This document shows, piece after piece, positions 56,778-64,000 of a stretch of 64,000 nt of DNA (positions are counted from its first letter, which is position 1; each line of letters begins with the position of its first letter). The notes below the pieces were generated by a model, which did no database searches, had not been told where the DNA came from, and saw nothing but the letters and a program-made list of their open reading frames with translations. The stretch comes from Sulfitobacter faviae (GTDB lineage Bacteria; Pseudomonadota; Alphaproteobacteria; Rhodobacterales; Rhodobacteraceae): positions 1,984,001 to 2,048,000 of the forward strand of contig NZ_PGFQ01000001.1 in NCBI RefSeq assembly GCF_029870955.1, written 5' to 3'. A program made the translations under genes and the position numbers.

Positions 56778-58054
56778 TTCGCCTCGTAAACGCAGGAACC
56801 TGCTACATAAGTTGCCACGACCTTACCCTGCATCCGCATCCCGTCAAAGGGCGTGTTGCGGGATTTCGACCGCAGGGTCGCGCGGTCCAGAGCGAAGGGC
56901 GCATCGGGGTTGAACAGCACCATATCCGCAGGCGCCCCCACGGCAATCCGCCCGCCGGGCAGGCCGAGGCGTTTGGCCGGGTTCAGCGACAGCGCGCGCC
57001 AGAGCGTGGGCAGGTCCATCATCTCGGCATGGACCAAACGCATCGCGGCGGGCAGCAGCGTCTCCAGCCCCACCGCGCCGCTGGCGGCCTCCTCGAAGGG
57101 CAGGCGTTTGCTTTCTTCGTCCTGCGGGGTGTGCATGGAACAGATGATGTCGATCAGGCCACTGGCCACGGCTTCTACCACGGCAAGGCGGTCTTCCTCA
57201 TCGCGCAGTGGCGGCTTCACTTTGAAGAAGGTGCGGTAGTCGGCCACGTCGAGCGCGTTCAGCGTCAGGTGGTGAATGCCGACACCAGCGGTGATGTCGA
57301 GCCCGTTGCGCTTGGCGCGTTCCAGCGCGGGCAGGGCGCGGGCGGTGGTGATCTGATCCGCGTGGTAGCGCGCGCCGGTCATCTCAATGAGGGCGATGTC
57401 GCGGTCCAGCCCCATCCGCTCGGCCATGGGTGAGACGGCAGGCAAGCCGCGCAGTGAGGCGAATTTGCCAGAGGTGACGGTCGCCCCCTTGCTCAGCCCC
57501 GGATCCTGCGGGTGGGCGATGACCAGCGCGCCGAGGCTGCGGGCATAAGTGAGCGCGCGGGAGAAGACCTTGGTATCCGTCACCACGCGGTCACAATCGG
57601 TGAAGGCAGCGGCCCCGGCGTCCATCAGGAAGCCAATCTCGGTCATTTCGCGCCCTTCGCGGCCTTTGGTGAGCGCGGCCATCGGGACCACATTCACCGG
57701 GGCGGCTTCATTGGCGCGGCGGGTGACAAATTCCAGCGTCTCGGGGCTGTCGATGGCCGGATCGGTGTCGGGGCGCGTGACCATGGTGGTCACCCCGCCC
57801 GCCGCTGCCGCCAGCCCGGCAGAGCGGTAGCTTTCCTTGTGCCGCTCGCCCGGTTCGCAAACTTTGACGCCGATGTCGATGATACCGGGGGCGAGGATAT
57901 GGCCACCGCAATCGACCAGTTCCGCGCCCTCGGGCGTTGTTGCCCCATCGTCCAAAACTTCGGCAATCACCCCGTTGCGGACCAGAACCGTAGCAGGCTC
58001 AAGCGTGCCAGCCTGAGGGTCGAGAAGGCGCAGATTGGTGAAGAACTGGGTCAT
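56774..58054 (-). CDS. pyrC: Dihydroorotase-family protein, PyrX-like (metal ligands missing)
   Basis: A 426-aa amidohydrolase-fold protein of the class I dihydroorotase family. The metal-binding HxH after strand 1 reads 'DIGVKVCEPGERHKES' instead of 'D-H-V-H-L-R', and the late 'TDHAPH' block reads 'CSMHTPQDEES', so the metal ligands and catalytic Asp are absent. The body ('YHADQITTARAL', 'FFKVKPPLRDEEDR', 'GRIAVGAPADMVLFN') closely resembles PyrX of Pseudomonas, the inactive partner that holds aspartate carbamoyltransferase in its dodecamer. pyrB is about 840 nt upstream on the same strand. A structural role is therefore likely; a working dihydroorotase must lie elsewhere. Databases would usually name it pyrC. 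Confidence 0.88.
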   Translation of the reverse strand: MTQFFTNLRLLDPQAGTLEPATVLVRNGVIAEVLDDGATTPEGAELVDCGGHILAPGIIDIGVKVCEPGERHKESYRSAGLAAAAGGVTTMVTRPDTDPAIDSPETLEFVTRRANEAAPVNVVPMAALTKGREGREMTEIGFLMDAGAAAFTDCDRVVTDTKVFSRALTYARSLGALVIAHPQDPGLSKGATVTSGKFASLRGLPAVSPMAERMGLDRDIALIEMTGARYHADQITTARALPALERAKRNGLDITAGVGIHHLTLNALDVADYRTFFKVKPPLRDEEDRLAVVEAVASGLIDIICSMHTPQDEESKRLPFEEAASGAVGLETLLPAAMRLVHAEMMDLPTLWRALSLNPAKRLGLPGGRIAVGAPADMVLFNPDAPFALDRATLRSKSRNTPFDGMRMQGKVVATYVAGSCVYEAN

Positions 58055-58153
58055 GGGCGGGCCTTTGGTGCGATAGCGGATGCGCCGCTGTCATGCCCCA
58101 AATCGCCCCCCAAACCAAGCGGTCTTTTGGGCGCAAGCGTGGCGCACGCGCCG

Positions 58154-58258
58154 CTAGCCGCCAATCCAAATCATCAGCCCGACCACGCCAAAGGCCACCA
58201 GAAGGGCGACCATCGCAATACGGCCAGACATCTTGGGATCGTGTTCAGGTTCTTGCAT
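58154..58258 (-). CDS. Possible 34-aa single-TM peptide
   Basis: A short frame between the pyrC-like gene and a tail-anchored protein gene on the same strand. An acidic N-terminus (MQEPEHDPKMSGR) is followed by one TM helix of about 19 residues, ending in IGG. No strong ribosome site is visible, only CTGGCCC. Its position in a same-strand gene group and clean membrane-helix composition support it; length alone could be chance. Confidence 0.4.
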   Translation of the reverse strand: MQEPEHDPKMSGRIAMVALLVAFGVVGLMIWIGG

Positions 58259-58306
58259 GGGCCAGATGTAGCCCGCTGGCCCCGAGGGTGCCAGCGGTTT
58301 TCGCGC

Positions 58307-58840
58307 TTAGGCTAGCAGCCACCAAATGATCAGCAGGATCAGCACTGCCACGGCGACAATCACCATGGTCTTGCCGCCGCCCCCCTTGGCGGGCTCGGAC
58401 GGGGCGACGCGGGGGATGCCGGTGTAGGGCTGCGCGGCCTCGGCCTCCATCGCCTGCACGGGCGTATCGGGGCCGCCTTCGGTATAGGTGCCGATATGGG
58501 TCAGCGCCGGGATCGGGGCCAGTTGCAGCGACTGCCCGGCGAAGACGCGGGAGTAGACGATCATCACCCAACCGTCGAGCGCGGCAAGCTTGCTGCGGTC
58601 CGTCTCGATCTGCTCGGGGTTTACGCCATTGCCGTCGCGCAGATAGCCTGCAAGCCCCAGTTGATCGAGGTCGGCCACCCGGAAGACCTCTGTATAGGCC
58701 GCGTCGATTCGCTCAACCCCGAGGGCTGCGGCCTGTGCTGTTTCATCATCGCGCATCGCCCGCGCCTCGGCATCCGAGAGCGAAAGGGCATAGACGCGGA
58801 CCTTGCCGGCTTCTTGGGGGGCGACTTCTGTATGGGGCAT
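58307..58840 (-). CDS. Tail-anchored hypothetical protein
   Basis: A 177-aa protein with a cytoplasmic N-terminal domain ('VRVYALSLSDAEARAMRDDE', 'FRVADLDQLGLAGYLRDG', 'GWVMIVYSRVFAGQSLQL'), a Pro/Ala-rich linker and one C-terminal TM helix (about residues 157-176, 'TMVIVAVAVLILLIIWWLL'). There is no signal peptide, so it is probably a tail-anchored membrane protein. Located between pyrB and the pyrC-like gene on the same strand. No known family recognised. Confidence 0.8.
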   Translation of the reverse strand: MPHTEVAPQEAGKVRVYALSLSDAEARAMRDDETAQAAALGVERIDAAYTEVFRVADLDQLGLAGYLRDGNGVNPEQIETDRSKLAALDGWVMIVYSRVFAGQSLQLAPIPALTHIGTYTEGGPDTPVQAMEAEAAQPYTGIPRVAPSEPAKGGGGKTMVIVAVAVLILLIIWWLLA

Positions 58841-58896
58841 GACGGCTTCCTTTGACTGTTCTCAGGAAAACGCCGCGCGGCCCGTCGGGGTTCCGG

Positions 58897-59844
58897 TCAG
58901 GCCGCGCCGGGTTGGGCGGCGATGTGGTTGCGCGCCAGCAGGTCCATCGCGGCCATGCGCACGGCGACGCCCATCTCGACCTGATCTTGAATGACGGAAC
59001 GGTTGATGTCGTCGGCCAAGGTGCCGTCAATCTCCACCCCGCGGTTCATCGGGCCGGGGTGCATGACGATGGCGTCGGGGCTGGCATGGGCGAGCTTTTC
59101 GGCATCCAGCCCGTAACGGTGGTAATACTCACGCTCCGACGGGATAAAGCCGCCGTCCATCCGCTCTTTCTGAAGCCGCAGCATCATCACCACGTCGACG
59201 CCTTCGAGCCCCTTTTTCATGTCGTCGAAGACCTCGACGCCGAACTGGTCGATCTGGCTGGGCATCAGGGTCGGTGGGCCGACAAGGCGGATGCGGTTCT
59301 CCATCTTGCCCAAAAGCAGGATGTTTGACCGTGCCACGCGGCTGTGGGCGATGTCACCGCAGATCGCGATGCTGAGCCGGTGCAGCCGCCCCTTGGCGCG
59401 GCGGATCGTCAGCGCGTCCAAGAGCGCCTGCGTGGGATGCTCGTGCCGCCCGTCGCCCGCGTTCAGCACGGCGCAGTTCACCTTTTGGGCCAGCAGGTCC
59501 ACCGCGCCGGATTGCGGGTGGCGCACGACCAGAAGATCGGGGTGCATGGCATTCAGCGTCATCGCAGTGTCGATCAGCGTCTCGCCCTTTTTGATCGAGC
59601 TGGCCTGCATCGCCATATTCATCACATCCGCGCCAAGGCGTTTGCCCGCGATCTCGAAACTCGCCTGCGTGCGGGTGGAGTTCTCAAAGAACATGTTGAT
59701 CTGGGTCAGCCCGCGCAGCGCGTCGGAATGTTTGTTCGGCTGGCGGTTCCGGTCGGCATAGGTGTCGGCCAAATCCAGAAGGGTGGTAATGTCGGATTGC
59801 GAGAGCTGCTCGATGCCAAGCAGGTGGCGATGGGCGAATGACAT
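58897..59844 (-). CDS. pyrB: Aspartate carbamoyltransferase catalytic subunit
   Basis: A 315-aa enzyme of pyrimidine synthesis joining carbamoyl phosphate and aspartate. Carbamoyl-phosphate motif '[21 protein letters not shown]' (S-T-R-T, about 53-72), '[15 protein letters not shown]' and '[11 protein letters not shown]' are conserved. No regulatory pyrI gene is present. With the PyrX-like gene downstream on the same strand it fits the class A ATCase layout. It is divergent from a uracil-DNA glycosylase gene, 108 nt apart. Confidence 0.95.
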   Translation of the reverse strand: MSFAHRHLLGIEQLSQSDITTLLDLADTYADRNRQPNKHSDALRGLTQINMFFENSTRTQASFEIAGKRLGADVMNMAMQASSIKKGETLIDTAMTLNAMHPDLLVVRHPQSGAVDLLAQKVNCAVLNAGDGRHEHPTQALLDALTIRRAKGRLHRLSIAICGDIAHSRVARSNILLLGKMENRIRLVGPPTLMPSQIDQFGVEVFDDMKKGLEGVDVVMMLRLQKERMDGGFIPSEREYYHRYGLDAEKLAHASPDAIVMHPGPMNRGVEIDGTLADDINRSVIQDQVEMGVAVRMAAMDLLARNHIAAQPGAA

Positions 59845-59952
59845 GGTGGCGATCCCTTCTGCTGTTGCCGCCTTATAGGCGCGGGGGCTTGGCGCGTAAA
59901 GCGCAGCGATAGGGCATTTCGCCCCCCGTCCTCAGGGCGTAAGCTGCGGGTC

Positions 59953-60717
59953 ATGGAATCATTCGATTATCATCAGGCGGCAGAGATGCTGGCGTGGCAG
60001 GTCGAGCTTGGCGCGACCGAGGCGATCTGCGATGCGCCGGTCAACCGCTATGAGGTGCCCGCAAGCGCGCCCAAGGCCAGCGCCAAGGCGACCAAGGGGC
60101 CGCAGCCCCTGCAAGCGGCAGAGACGCCCGACCCCGTGGCACTGGCCCGCCGCGCCGCGCAGTCCGCGCAGACATTGGAAGAGCTGCGCGCCGCGATCCA
60201 AGGGTTCGAGCATTGCGAGCTGCACAAGGGCGCGCGCAATCTGGTCTTTGCCGATGGGGTGCCTGGCGCGCCGTTGATGATCTTGGGCGAATCCCCCGAC
60301 CGGGACGAAGACCGCGCGGGCAAGCCTTTCGCGGGGCGTGCGGGGCAGATGCTCGATCGGATGCTGGCGGCGATCGACATGGGGCGCGACCGCAATGTCT
60401 ATCTGTCGAACATCCTGCCGTGGCGCACGCCGCAGGGGCGCGACCCGAAGCCAGATGAGATCGCGATGATGCGCCCCTTTGTACAGCGTCATATCGAATT
60501 GGCCAAGCCCAAGGTGCTGGTGCTCTTTGGCAATTGGTCTTGCCAGTCGCTTTTGGAAAAACGCAGCATCATGCGCCTGCGCGGCAATTGGACCAAGGCC
60601 GCCGATCTTTCTTGCATGCCGATGGTGCATCCCGGCTACCTGCTGCGCAATCCCGAGGCCAAGCGCGAGGCTTGGGCCGATCTGCTCAGCGTTCAGGCCA
60701 AGCTGCGCGATGGTTGA
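59953..60717 (+). CDS. Uracil-DNA glycosylase, family 4-like
   Basis: A 254-aa DNA-repair enzyme: an N-terminal extension of about 75 residues, then 'NLVFADGVPGAPLMILGESPDRDEDRAGKPFAGRAGQMLDRML', in which motif A reads GESPD instead of the usual GEAPG, 'NVYLSNILPWRTPQGRDP', 'VLVLFGNWSCQSLL' and motif B 'MVHPGYLLRNPEAKREAW'. Of the four Fe-S cysteines of archetypal family 4, only one position ('FEHCELHKG') seems kept, as in many alphaproteobacteria. It overlaps the LysE-type gene by 8 nt. Confidence 0.87.
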   Translation: MESFDYHQAAEMLAWQVELGATEAICDAPVNRYEVPASAPKASAKATKGPQPLQAAETPDPVALARRAAQSAQTLEELRAAIQGFEHCELHKGARNLVFADGVPGAPLMILGESPDRDEDRAGKPFAGRAGQMLDRMLAAIDMGRDRNVYLSNILPWRTPQGRDPKPDEIAMMRPFVQRHIELAKPKVLVLFGNWSCQSLLEKRSIMRLRGNWTKAADLSCMPMVHPGYLLRNPEAKREAWADLLSVQAKLRDG

Positions 60718-61324
60718 TGCGCTGACCCTTCTGGCCTTCGTGCCCGCCGCCTTGGCGCTGAACCTCACGCCGGGGGCGGATATGATGTTCTGCCTCGGGC
60801 AGGGGCTGCGCTCGGGCCCGCGGGCTGCATTGGCGGCGAGCGCGGGGATTTCGGCGGGCGTGCTGGTGCATGTGGCCTTGGCCGGGTTGGGGCTTGGCGC
60901 GGTCGTCGCGGCGCTGCCTTGGGCGCTGGACATGATCCGCTGGCTCGGCGTGGCCTATCTGCTCTGGCTTGCGGTGCAAACGCTGCGGCAGGCCGGAAAG
61001 CCGCGCGATACGACGCCCGGCATGGGCGGCTGGCGCGCTTTCAACACTGGTTTTGCCGTCAATCTGACAAACCCCAAGGTGATCCTTTTCGTGCTGGCCT
61101 TCCTGCCGCAATTCGTGGTGCCCGAGGCCGGGCCGGTCTTGGCGCAGTTCCTGACCTTCGGTGCGGTGCTGGCTCTGGGCGGTTTCGTCATCAACGGCGC
61201 GGTGGGGGTCTTTGCTGCCGGGATCGGGCGGCGTTTGGCGGGTGGCGGGCGGCTGCTGGGCTGGATCAGCAGCGGTATTTTCGTGGCTTTGGCCGCGCGT
61301 TTGGCAATGATGGAGCGGACATGA
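60710..61324 (+). CDS. LysE-family exporter
   Basis: A 204-aa inner-membrane protein of the LysE/RhtB family with about six hydrophobic segments. Marks: 'LNLTPGADMMFCLGQGLRSGPRAALAASAGISAG' near the N-terminus, 'WLGVAYLLWLAVQTLR' and 'FNTGFAVNLTNPKVILFVLAFLPQFV'. It exports amino acids or related metabolites; the substrate is unknown. Its ATG lies inside the end of the glycosylase gene, and its stop overlaps the moaB start (ATGA), so three genes form one operon. Confidence 0.92.
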   Translation: MVDALTLLAFVPAALALNLTPGADMMFCLGQGLRSGPRAALAASAGISAGVLVHVALAGLGLGAVVAALPWALDMIRWLGVAYLLWLAVQTLRQAGKPRDTTPGMGGWRAFNTGFAVNLTNPKVILFVLAFLPQFVVPEAGPVLAQFLTFGAVLALGGFVINGAVGVFAAGIGRRLAGGGRLLGWISSGIFVALAARLAMMERT

Positions 61325-61875
61325 ACAGGATCGACGACAGCCGGGAGTTCATCCCCGTAAGAATTGCTGTGCTGACAGTCTCGGACAGCCGCAGCTTGGC
61401 CGAGGACCGTTCGGGCGATGTGCTGGTCGCGCGGATCGAAGCGGCGGGCCATGTGCTGGCCGCGCGCGAGATCGTGACCGACGACCGTCCCGCCATCGCA
61501 GCGCTTCTGCGCGACTGGTGCGCGGACCCCGAGGTCGACGTGGTGATCAGCACCGGCGGCACCGGCCTCACCGGGCGCGACGTGACGGTCGAGGCGCACC
61601 GCGATGTCTATGAAAAAGAGATCGACGCTTTCGGCACGGTCTTCACCCTGATCTCGATGGAGAAAATCGGCACCAGCGCAGTGCAAAGCCGCGCGACGGG
61701 CGGCGTAGCGCAGGGGACGTATCTGTTCGCGCTGCCGGGCAGTCCGGGTGCCTGTAAGGACGCGTGGGACGGCATCCTGCTGAAACAGTTGGACTACCGC
61801 CACATGCCCTGCAACTTCGTTGAGATCATGCCCGGCTGGACGAGCATCAGCGCCGCAAGTAGCGCGCGGGTTTAG
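61321..61875 (+). CDS. moaB: Molybdenum cofactor biosynthesis protein B
   Basis: A 184-aa MoaB/MogA-fold protein: 'VRIAVLTVSDSRSLAEDRSG', 'DVVISTGGTGLTGRDVTVEA' (the TGGTG molybdopterin site), 'FRTLI'-like region 'FTLISMEKIGTSAVQSRATGG' and 'FALPGSPGACKDAWDGIL'. It adenylates molybdopterin before molybdenum insertion. With moaD and moaE 12 kb away it shows that the organism makes molybdenum cofactor. Convergent with the DsbD-alpha-like gene (4-nt overlap). Confidence 0.93.
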   Translation: MNRIDDSREFIPVRIAVLTVSDSRSLAEDRSGDVLVARIEAAGHVLAAREIVTDDRPAIAALLRDWCADPEVDVVISTGGTGLTGRDVTVEAHRDVYEKEIDAFGTVFTLISMEKIGTSAVQSRATGGVAQGTYLFALPGSPGACKDAWDGILLKQLDYRHMPCNFVEIMPGWTSISAASSARV

Positions 61876-62684
61876 CTTGACGTGCAGCCCGTCACCTCGA
61901 CCGCGTGGTTCTTGCCGATCACCGTGATCCGAATGGCGGAACGGTCGAGCGCCAGCGCGGTGCCATTCTCGGCGATCATCTCACCGCTGGCGACAAGCGT
62001 ATTGCCCGACCGCTGGCTCACGGTCTCGCTCATCCACATGTTGGGATTGCCGGGTTCGATCACCACGGTCTCCTTACCCCCGGCAGAGGGCAGGGCCAGC
62101 CGGGTTTCGATCTCCAGCCCCCGCGCGGTGGGGCGCAGACTACAATGGGCGCTTTTCAGACCAGCTTCGGCCCCGGAATAGGGCCGCGCGGCAAAGGCGG
62201 CGGCGATGGCCGGGGTGGGCTTGCTGTCGCGGGTGTCGAGCAGGGCGCGCAGGTGGATGGTCTGTGGCAGGCAGATGTCGCTGCACACGCCAAGGTCGAT
62301 GCTGGTGTCCAATGTGACTGGCGCACCGGGGCGGTGCGGGGTGATGGTCAGCGGCAGGATCACCTCGCGGGCATAGCCGATGGAGTTCACCCCGCCTTGG
62401 TCAAAGACCTTGGGCGCGGGCCATGTGATCTGCACATCGCGCAGGTTGTCCGAGCCGGACCAATCGAACTCCGGCGGAATGCCCGCGTCACCGGGGCTGC
62501 GCCAATAGGTCTTCCAACCCGGTGCCATGCGCAGCCGGATCGCCGCCACCCGCCGCCCGTCAGACTGTTGCCAACCAGTGAGCAGATCACCCTGCAAGGG
62601 CGTGCCGACAGCATCCTGCGCCGCGGCGGGCAGGGCGAGGGCGAGACAGGAGAGAAGGGCGGAAAAGAAGCGCGATATGGTCAT
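61872..62684 (-). CDS. Secreted DsbD-alpha-domain-like protein
   Basis: A 270-aa secreted protein with a signal peptide (about 1-22, ending 'LPAAAQD'). The body resembles the periplasmic N-terminal domain of DsbD/ScsB-type thiol reductases: '[26 protein letters not shown]', '[25 protein letters not shown]' and a Cys pair in '[12 protein letters not shown]'. No TM transfer domain follows, so it would need a separate CcdA/DsbD-type partner. A role in periplasmic thiol or copper handling is inferred. Divergent from yqgE; its upstream region contains TATCCTTTCG at 62700-62709. Confidence 0.83.
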   Translation of the reverse strand: MTISRFFSALLSCLALALPAAAQDAVGTPLQGDLLTGWQQSDGRRVAAIRLRMAPGWKTYWRSPGDAGIPPEFDWSGSDNLRDVQITWPAPKVFDQGGVNSIGYAREVILPLTITPHRPGAPVTLDTSIDLGVCSDICLPQTIHLRALLDTRDSKPTPAIAAAFAARPYSGAEAGLKSAHCSLRPTARGLEIETRLALPSAGGKETVVIEPGNPNMWMSETVSQRSGNTLVASGEMIAENGTALALDRSAIRITVIGKNHAVEVTGCTSS

Positions 62685-62833
62685 GCGGACTTGATGCGGT
62701 ATCCTTTCGCGCCTGCCAAGTCACATTTGCATCATCCATGTTTCGCCGATGCGGCGGGCGGTGGGGCGCCTCTCTTGTTTTGTGGGGCGCAAGCGGCCAT
62801 GTTCAAAGAAAGGTTACCTTCAGGAGGTGGGCG

Positions 62834-63403
62834 TTGACGGGGCAGACGATGGAACTGACGGGCAAACTGCTGGTCGCGATGCCGGGCATGGGCGATCCGC
62901 GTTTCGCGCATTCGGTGATCTATCTTTCCGCGCATTCCGAACAGGGGGCGATGGGGTTGATCGTCAACAAACCTGCCCCGGAACTGCGCCTGTCGGATGT
63001 GCTGGATCAACTGGTCGAAGACACGCCGCCGCAGGCCAAATCGCTGGCCGTGCATTTCGGCGGACCGGTCGAGACGGGGCGCGGCTTCGTGTTGCATTCC
63101 GACGAATACCGCTCGGCCATCGAGACGCTGCGCGTGGGCGATGGCATCGCCCTGACCACCACCCGCGACATCCTCGAAGACATCGCCACCGGCAAGGGCC
63201 CGGCGCAGGCGCAGTTGATGCTGGGCTATGCAGGCTGGGGGCCGGGGCAGTTGGAGGGCGAGATCGCCCAGAACGGATGGCTAACCTGCGAAGCCTCGCC
63301 CGAGGTGATCTTCGACCTGCCGGATCCCGAGAAATGGGGCGCGGCGCTTAAGACGCTGGGGATCGACCCCTTGGGGCTGTCGGCCTCAGCCGGGCACGCC
63401 TAA
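62834..63403 (+). CDS. YqgE/AlgH family protein (TTG start)
   Basis: A 189-aa protein of the UPF0301 family. '[42 protein letters not shown]' and '[19 protein letters not shown]' are its conserved blocks; function is unknown, though the family was linked to alginate regulation. A perfect AGGAGG (62822-62827) lies 6 nt before TTG 62834, whereas the first ATG (62849) is 21 nt away, so I place the start at TTG, adding five residues (LTGQT). Convergent with the Sua5/TsaC gene (4-nt overlap). Confidence 0.9.
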   Translation: MTGQTMELTGKLLVAMPGMGDPRFAHSVIYLSAHSEQGAMGLIVNKPAPELRLSDVLDQLVEDTPPQAKSLAVHFGGPVETGRGFVLHSDEYRSAIETLRVGDGIALTTTRDILEDIATGKGPAQAQLMLGYAGWGPGQLEGEIAQNGWLTCEASPEVIFDLPDPEKWGAALKTLGIDPLGLSASAGHA

Positions 63404-64000
63404 CGCGGTGCGGCGGCGCGGGCCAATCGGTCGTTGATCGCACGGCCCAGCCCGTGATTGGGGATCGGCGCCACGGCGATGGTCTGACCGGTGGCGTCCA
63501 ACTGGTGCAGGTGGTCGAACAGTTTCGCCGCCGCCTCGGTCAGATCGCCGGAGGGGGAGAGGTTGAGGTCGCAGATCATCTCGCCAAACCCGAGCAGCAC
63601 TTCACCCGGCCCCGCCGTTCGCGCATTCAGCCGCACCGCCGCACCGGGCGCGTAATGCGAGGCGAGCTGCCCCGGCGCGATGATCTCGGCCCCATCCACG
63701 ACCTCCAGCGTCTGGCCAAGCGCGGCCTCGATCGCCTCGCTCGGCAGGCCGCCTGCGCGCAGCAGGGCAGGGCGGGGGCCGGTCAGGCCGATGATCGTGC
63801 TTTCCAACCCAACGGGGCAGGCACCGTCGTCCAGCACCGCCGCGATCTTACCGTCGAGGCCCGCCCGCACATGATCCGCCGTGGTCGCGCTGATTTTGCC
63901 CGAGGGGTTGGCCGAGGGCGCGGCGACGGGCCCACCGAGTTCCTGCAAGACCTGCCGCATGGCGGGGTGGGCGGGCACCCGCACCGCAAGGCTCGGCAGC
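63400..64000 (-). CDS. L-threonylcarbamoyladenylate synthase (Sua5/TsaC), 3' part
   Basis: Partial: the reading frame runs off the right edge of the window, leaving about the C-terminal 200 residues. The YrdC-domain end is present ('[24 protein letters not shown]', '[16 protein letters not shown]', '[17 protein letters not shown]'), followed by the Sua5 C-terminal domain ('[17 protein letters not shown]' linker and a small Rossmann-like fold). The enzyme makes threonylcarbamoyl-AMP for the t6A modification of tRNA position 37. The two-domain form is Sua5 rather than the short TsaC. Confidence 0.92.
   Translation of the reverse strand, partial: LPSLAVRVPAHPAMRQVLQELGGPVAAPSANPSGKISATTADHVRAGLDGKIAAVLDDGACPVGLESTIIGLTGPRPALLRAGGLPSEAIEAALGQTLEVVDGAEIIAPGQLASHYAPGAAVRLNARTAGPGEVLLGFGEMICDLNLSPSGDLTEAAAKLFDHLHQLDATGQTIAVAPIPNHGLGRAINDRLARAAAPR

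Noticed and set aside
1..64000. tRNA, rRNA, CRISPR arrays, insertion sequences, prophage or integrase genes.
   Set aside because: None seen on reading both strands; no cloverleaf with a conserved T-loop, no regular repeats and no transposase-like frame.

Overview
The window looks like a chromosomal segment of a marine alphaproteobacterium of the order Rhodobacterales (Roseobacter group). I infer this from the high G+C content and codon use, from gene runs such as uvrC-pgsA-moaD-moaE, ubiA/rsmE/gshA and plsY-pyrC-pyrB, and from a RirA-type iron operator (TGA-N9-TCA). I see no rRNA, tRNA, CRISPR array, insertion sequence, integrase or phage gene.

Region 1 (1-10.6 kb) is an accessory locus. It holds a small secreted DUF11-like protein, a NarL/FixJ-type response regulator, a cysteine-free secreted protein of the molybdopterin-oxidoreductase fold, a hybrid histidine kinase (PAS-HisKA-HATPase-REC-HPt) and a very large secreted DUF11/GEVED/SdrD-type surface protein (about 1,700 aa). 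The noncoding regions before the small secreted gene, between regulator and sensor genes, and before the giant gene all carry copies of one motif, CCTATCC(T/G)TNNGTAT. It appears in tandem at 20-bp spacing before both surface-protein genes. I propose this as a self-contained, undescribed signal-to-surface regulon, and it is the most interesting thing in the window.

Region 2 (10.6-17.8 kb) is a ferric-siderophore uptake cluster: binding protein, two permeases, ATPase, an iron operator, a TonB receptor and a DUF2218-SIP siderophore-interacting protein. Region 3 (17.8-22.4 kb) has htpX, then a GntR regulator divergent from an incomplete polar amino-acid ABC transporter (no ATPase gene) and a kynureninase-like PLP enzyme. 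Region 4 (22.4-36.2 kb) is dense in signalling: four histidine kinases, three response regulators or LuxR-type regulators, plus an FAH-family enzyme, an alpha/beta hydrolase and a Deg-family protease divergent from an OmpR-type regulator. Region 5 (36.3-46.1 kb) carries a cyanide-insensitive-type bd quinol oxidase (two subunits and a 36-aa DUF2474 peptide), a quinone oxidoreductase, a DMT exporter, a CoxG-like protein, an ABC-2 exporter, an S49 peptidase, a small Cys-motif membrane protein, a CaCA antiporter and a pteridine-reductase-like SDR. Region 6 (46.1-64 kb) is mostly housekeeping: uvrC, pgsA, moaD, moaE, an OmpA-family protein, ubiA, rsmE, gshA, plsY, a PyrX-like dihydroorotase homologue, pyrB, a uracil-DNA glycosylase, LysE, moaB, a DsbD-alpha-like protein, yqgE and the 3' part of a Sua5/TsaC gene.

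Data quality: eleven genes are broken by 15 apparent one-base deletions, nearly all in G/C runs. Restoring one base at each site gives a full-length, family-typical protein every time. I therefore treat them as probable base-calling errors and annotate these genes as single CDSs with the break positions noted, but this cannot be proved from the sequence alone.
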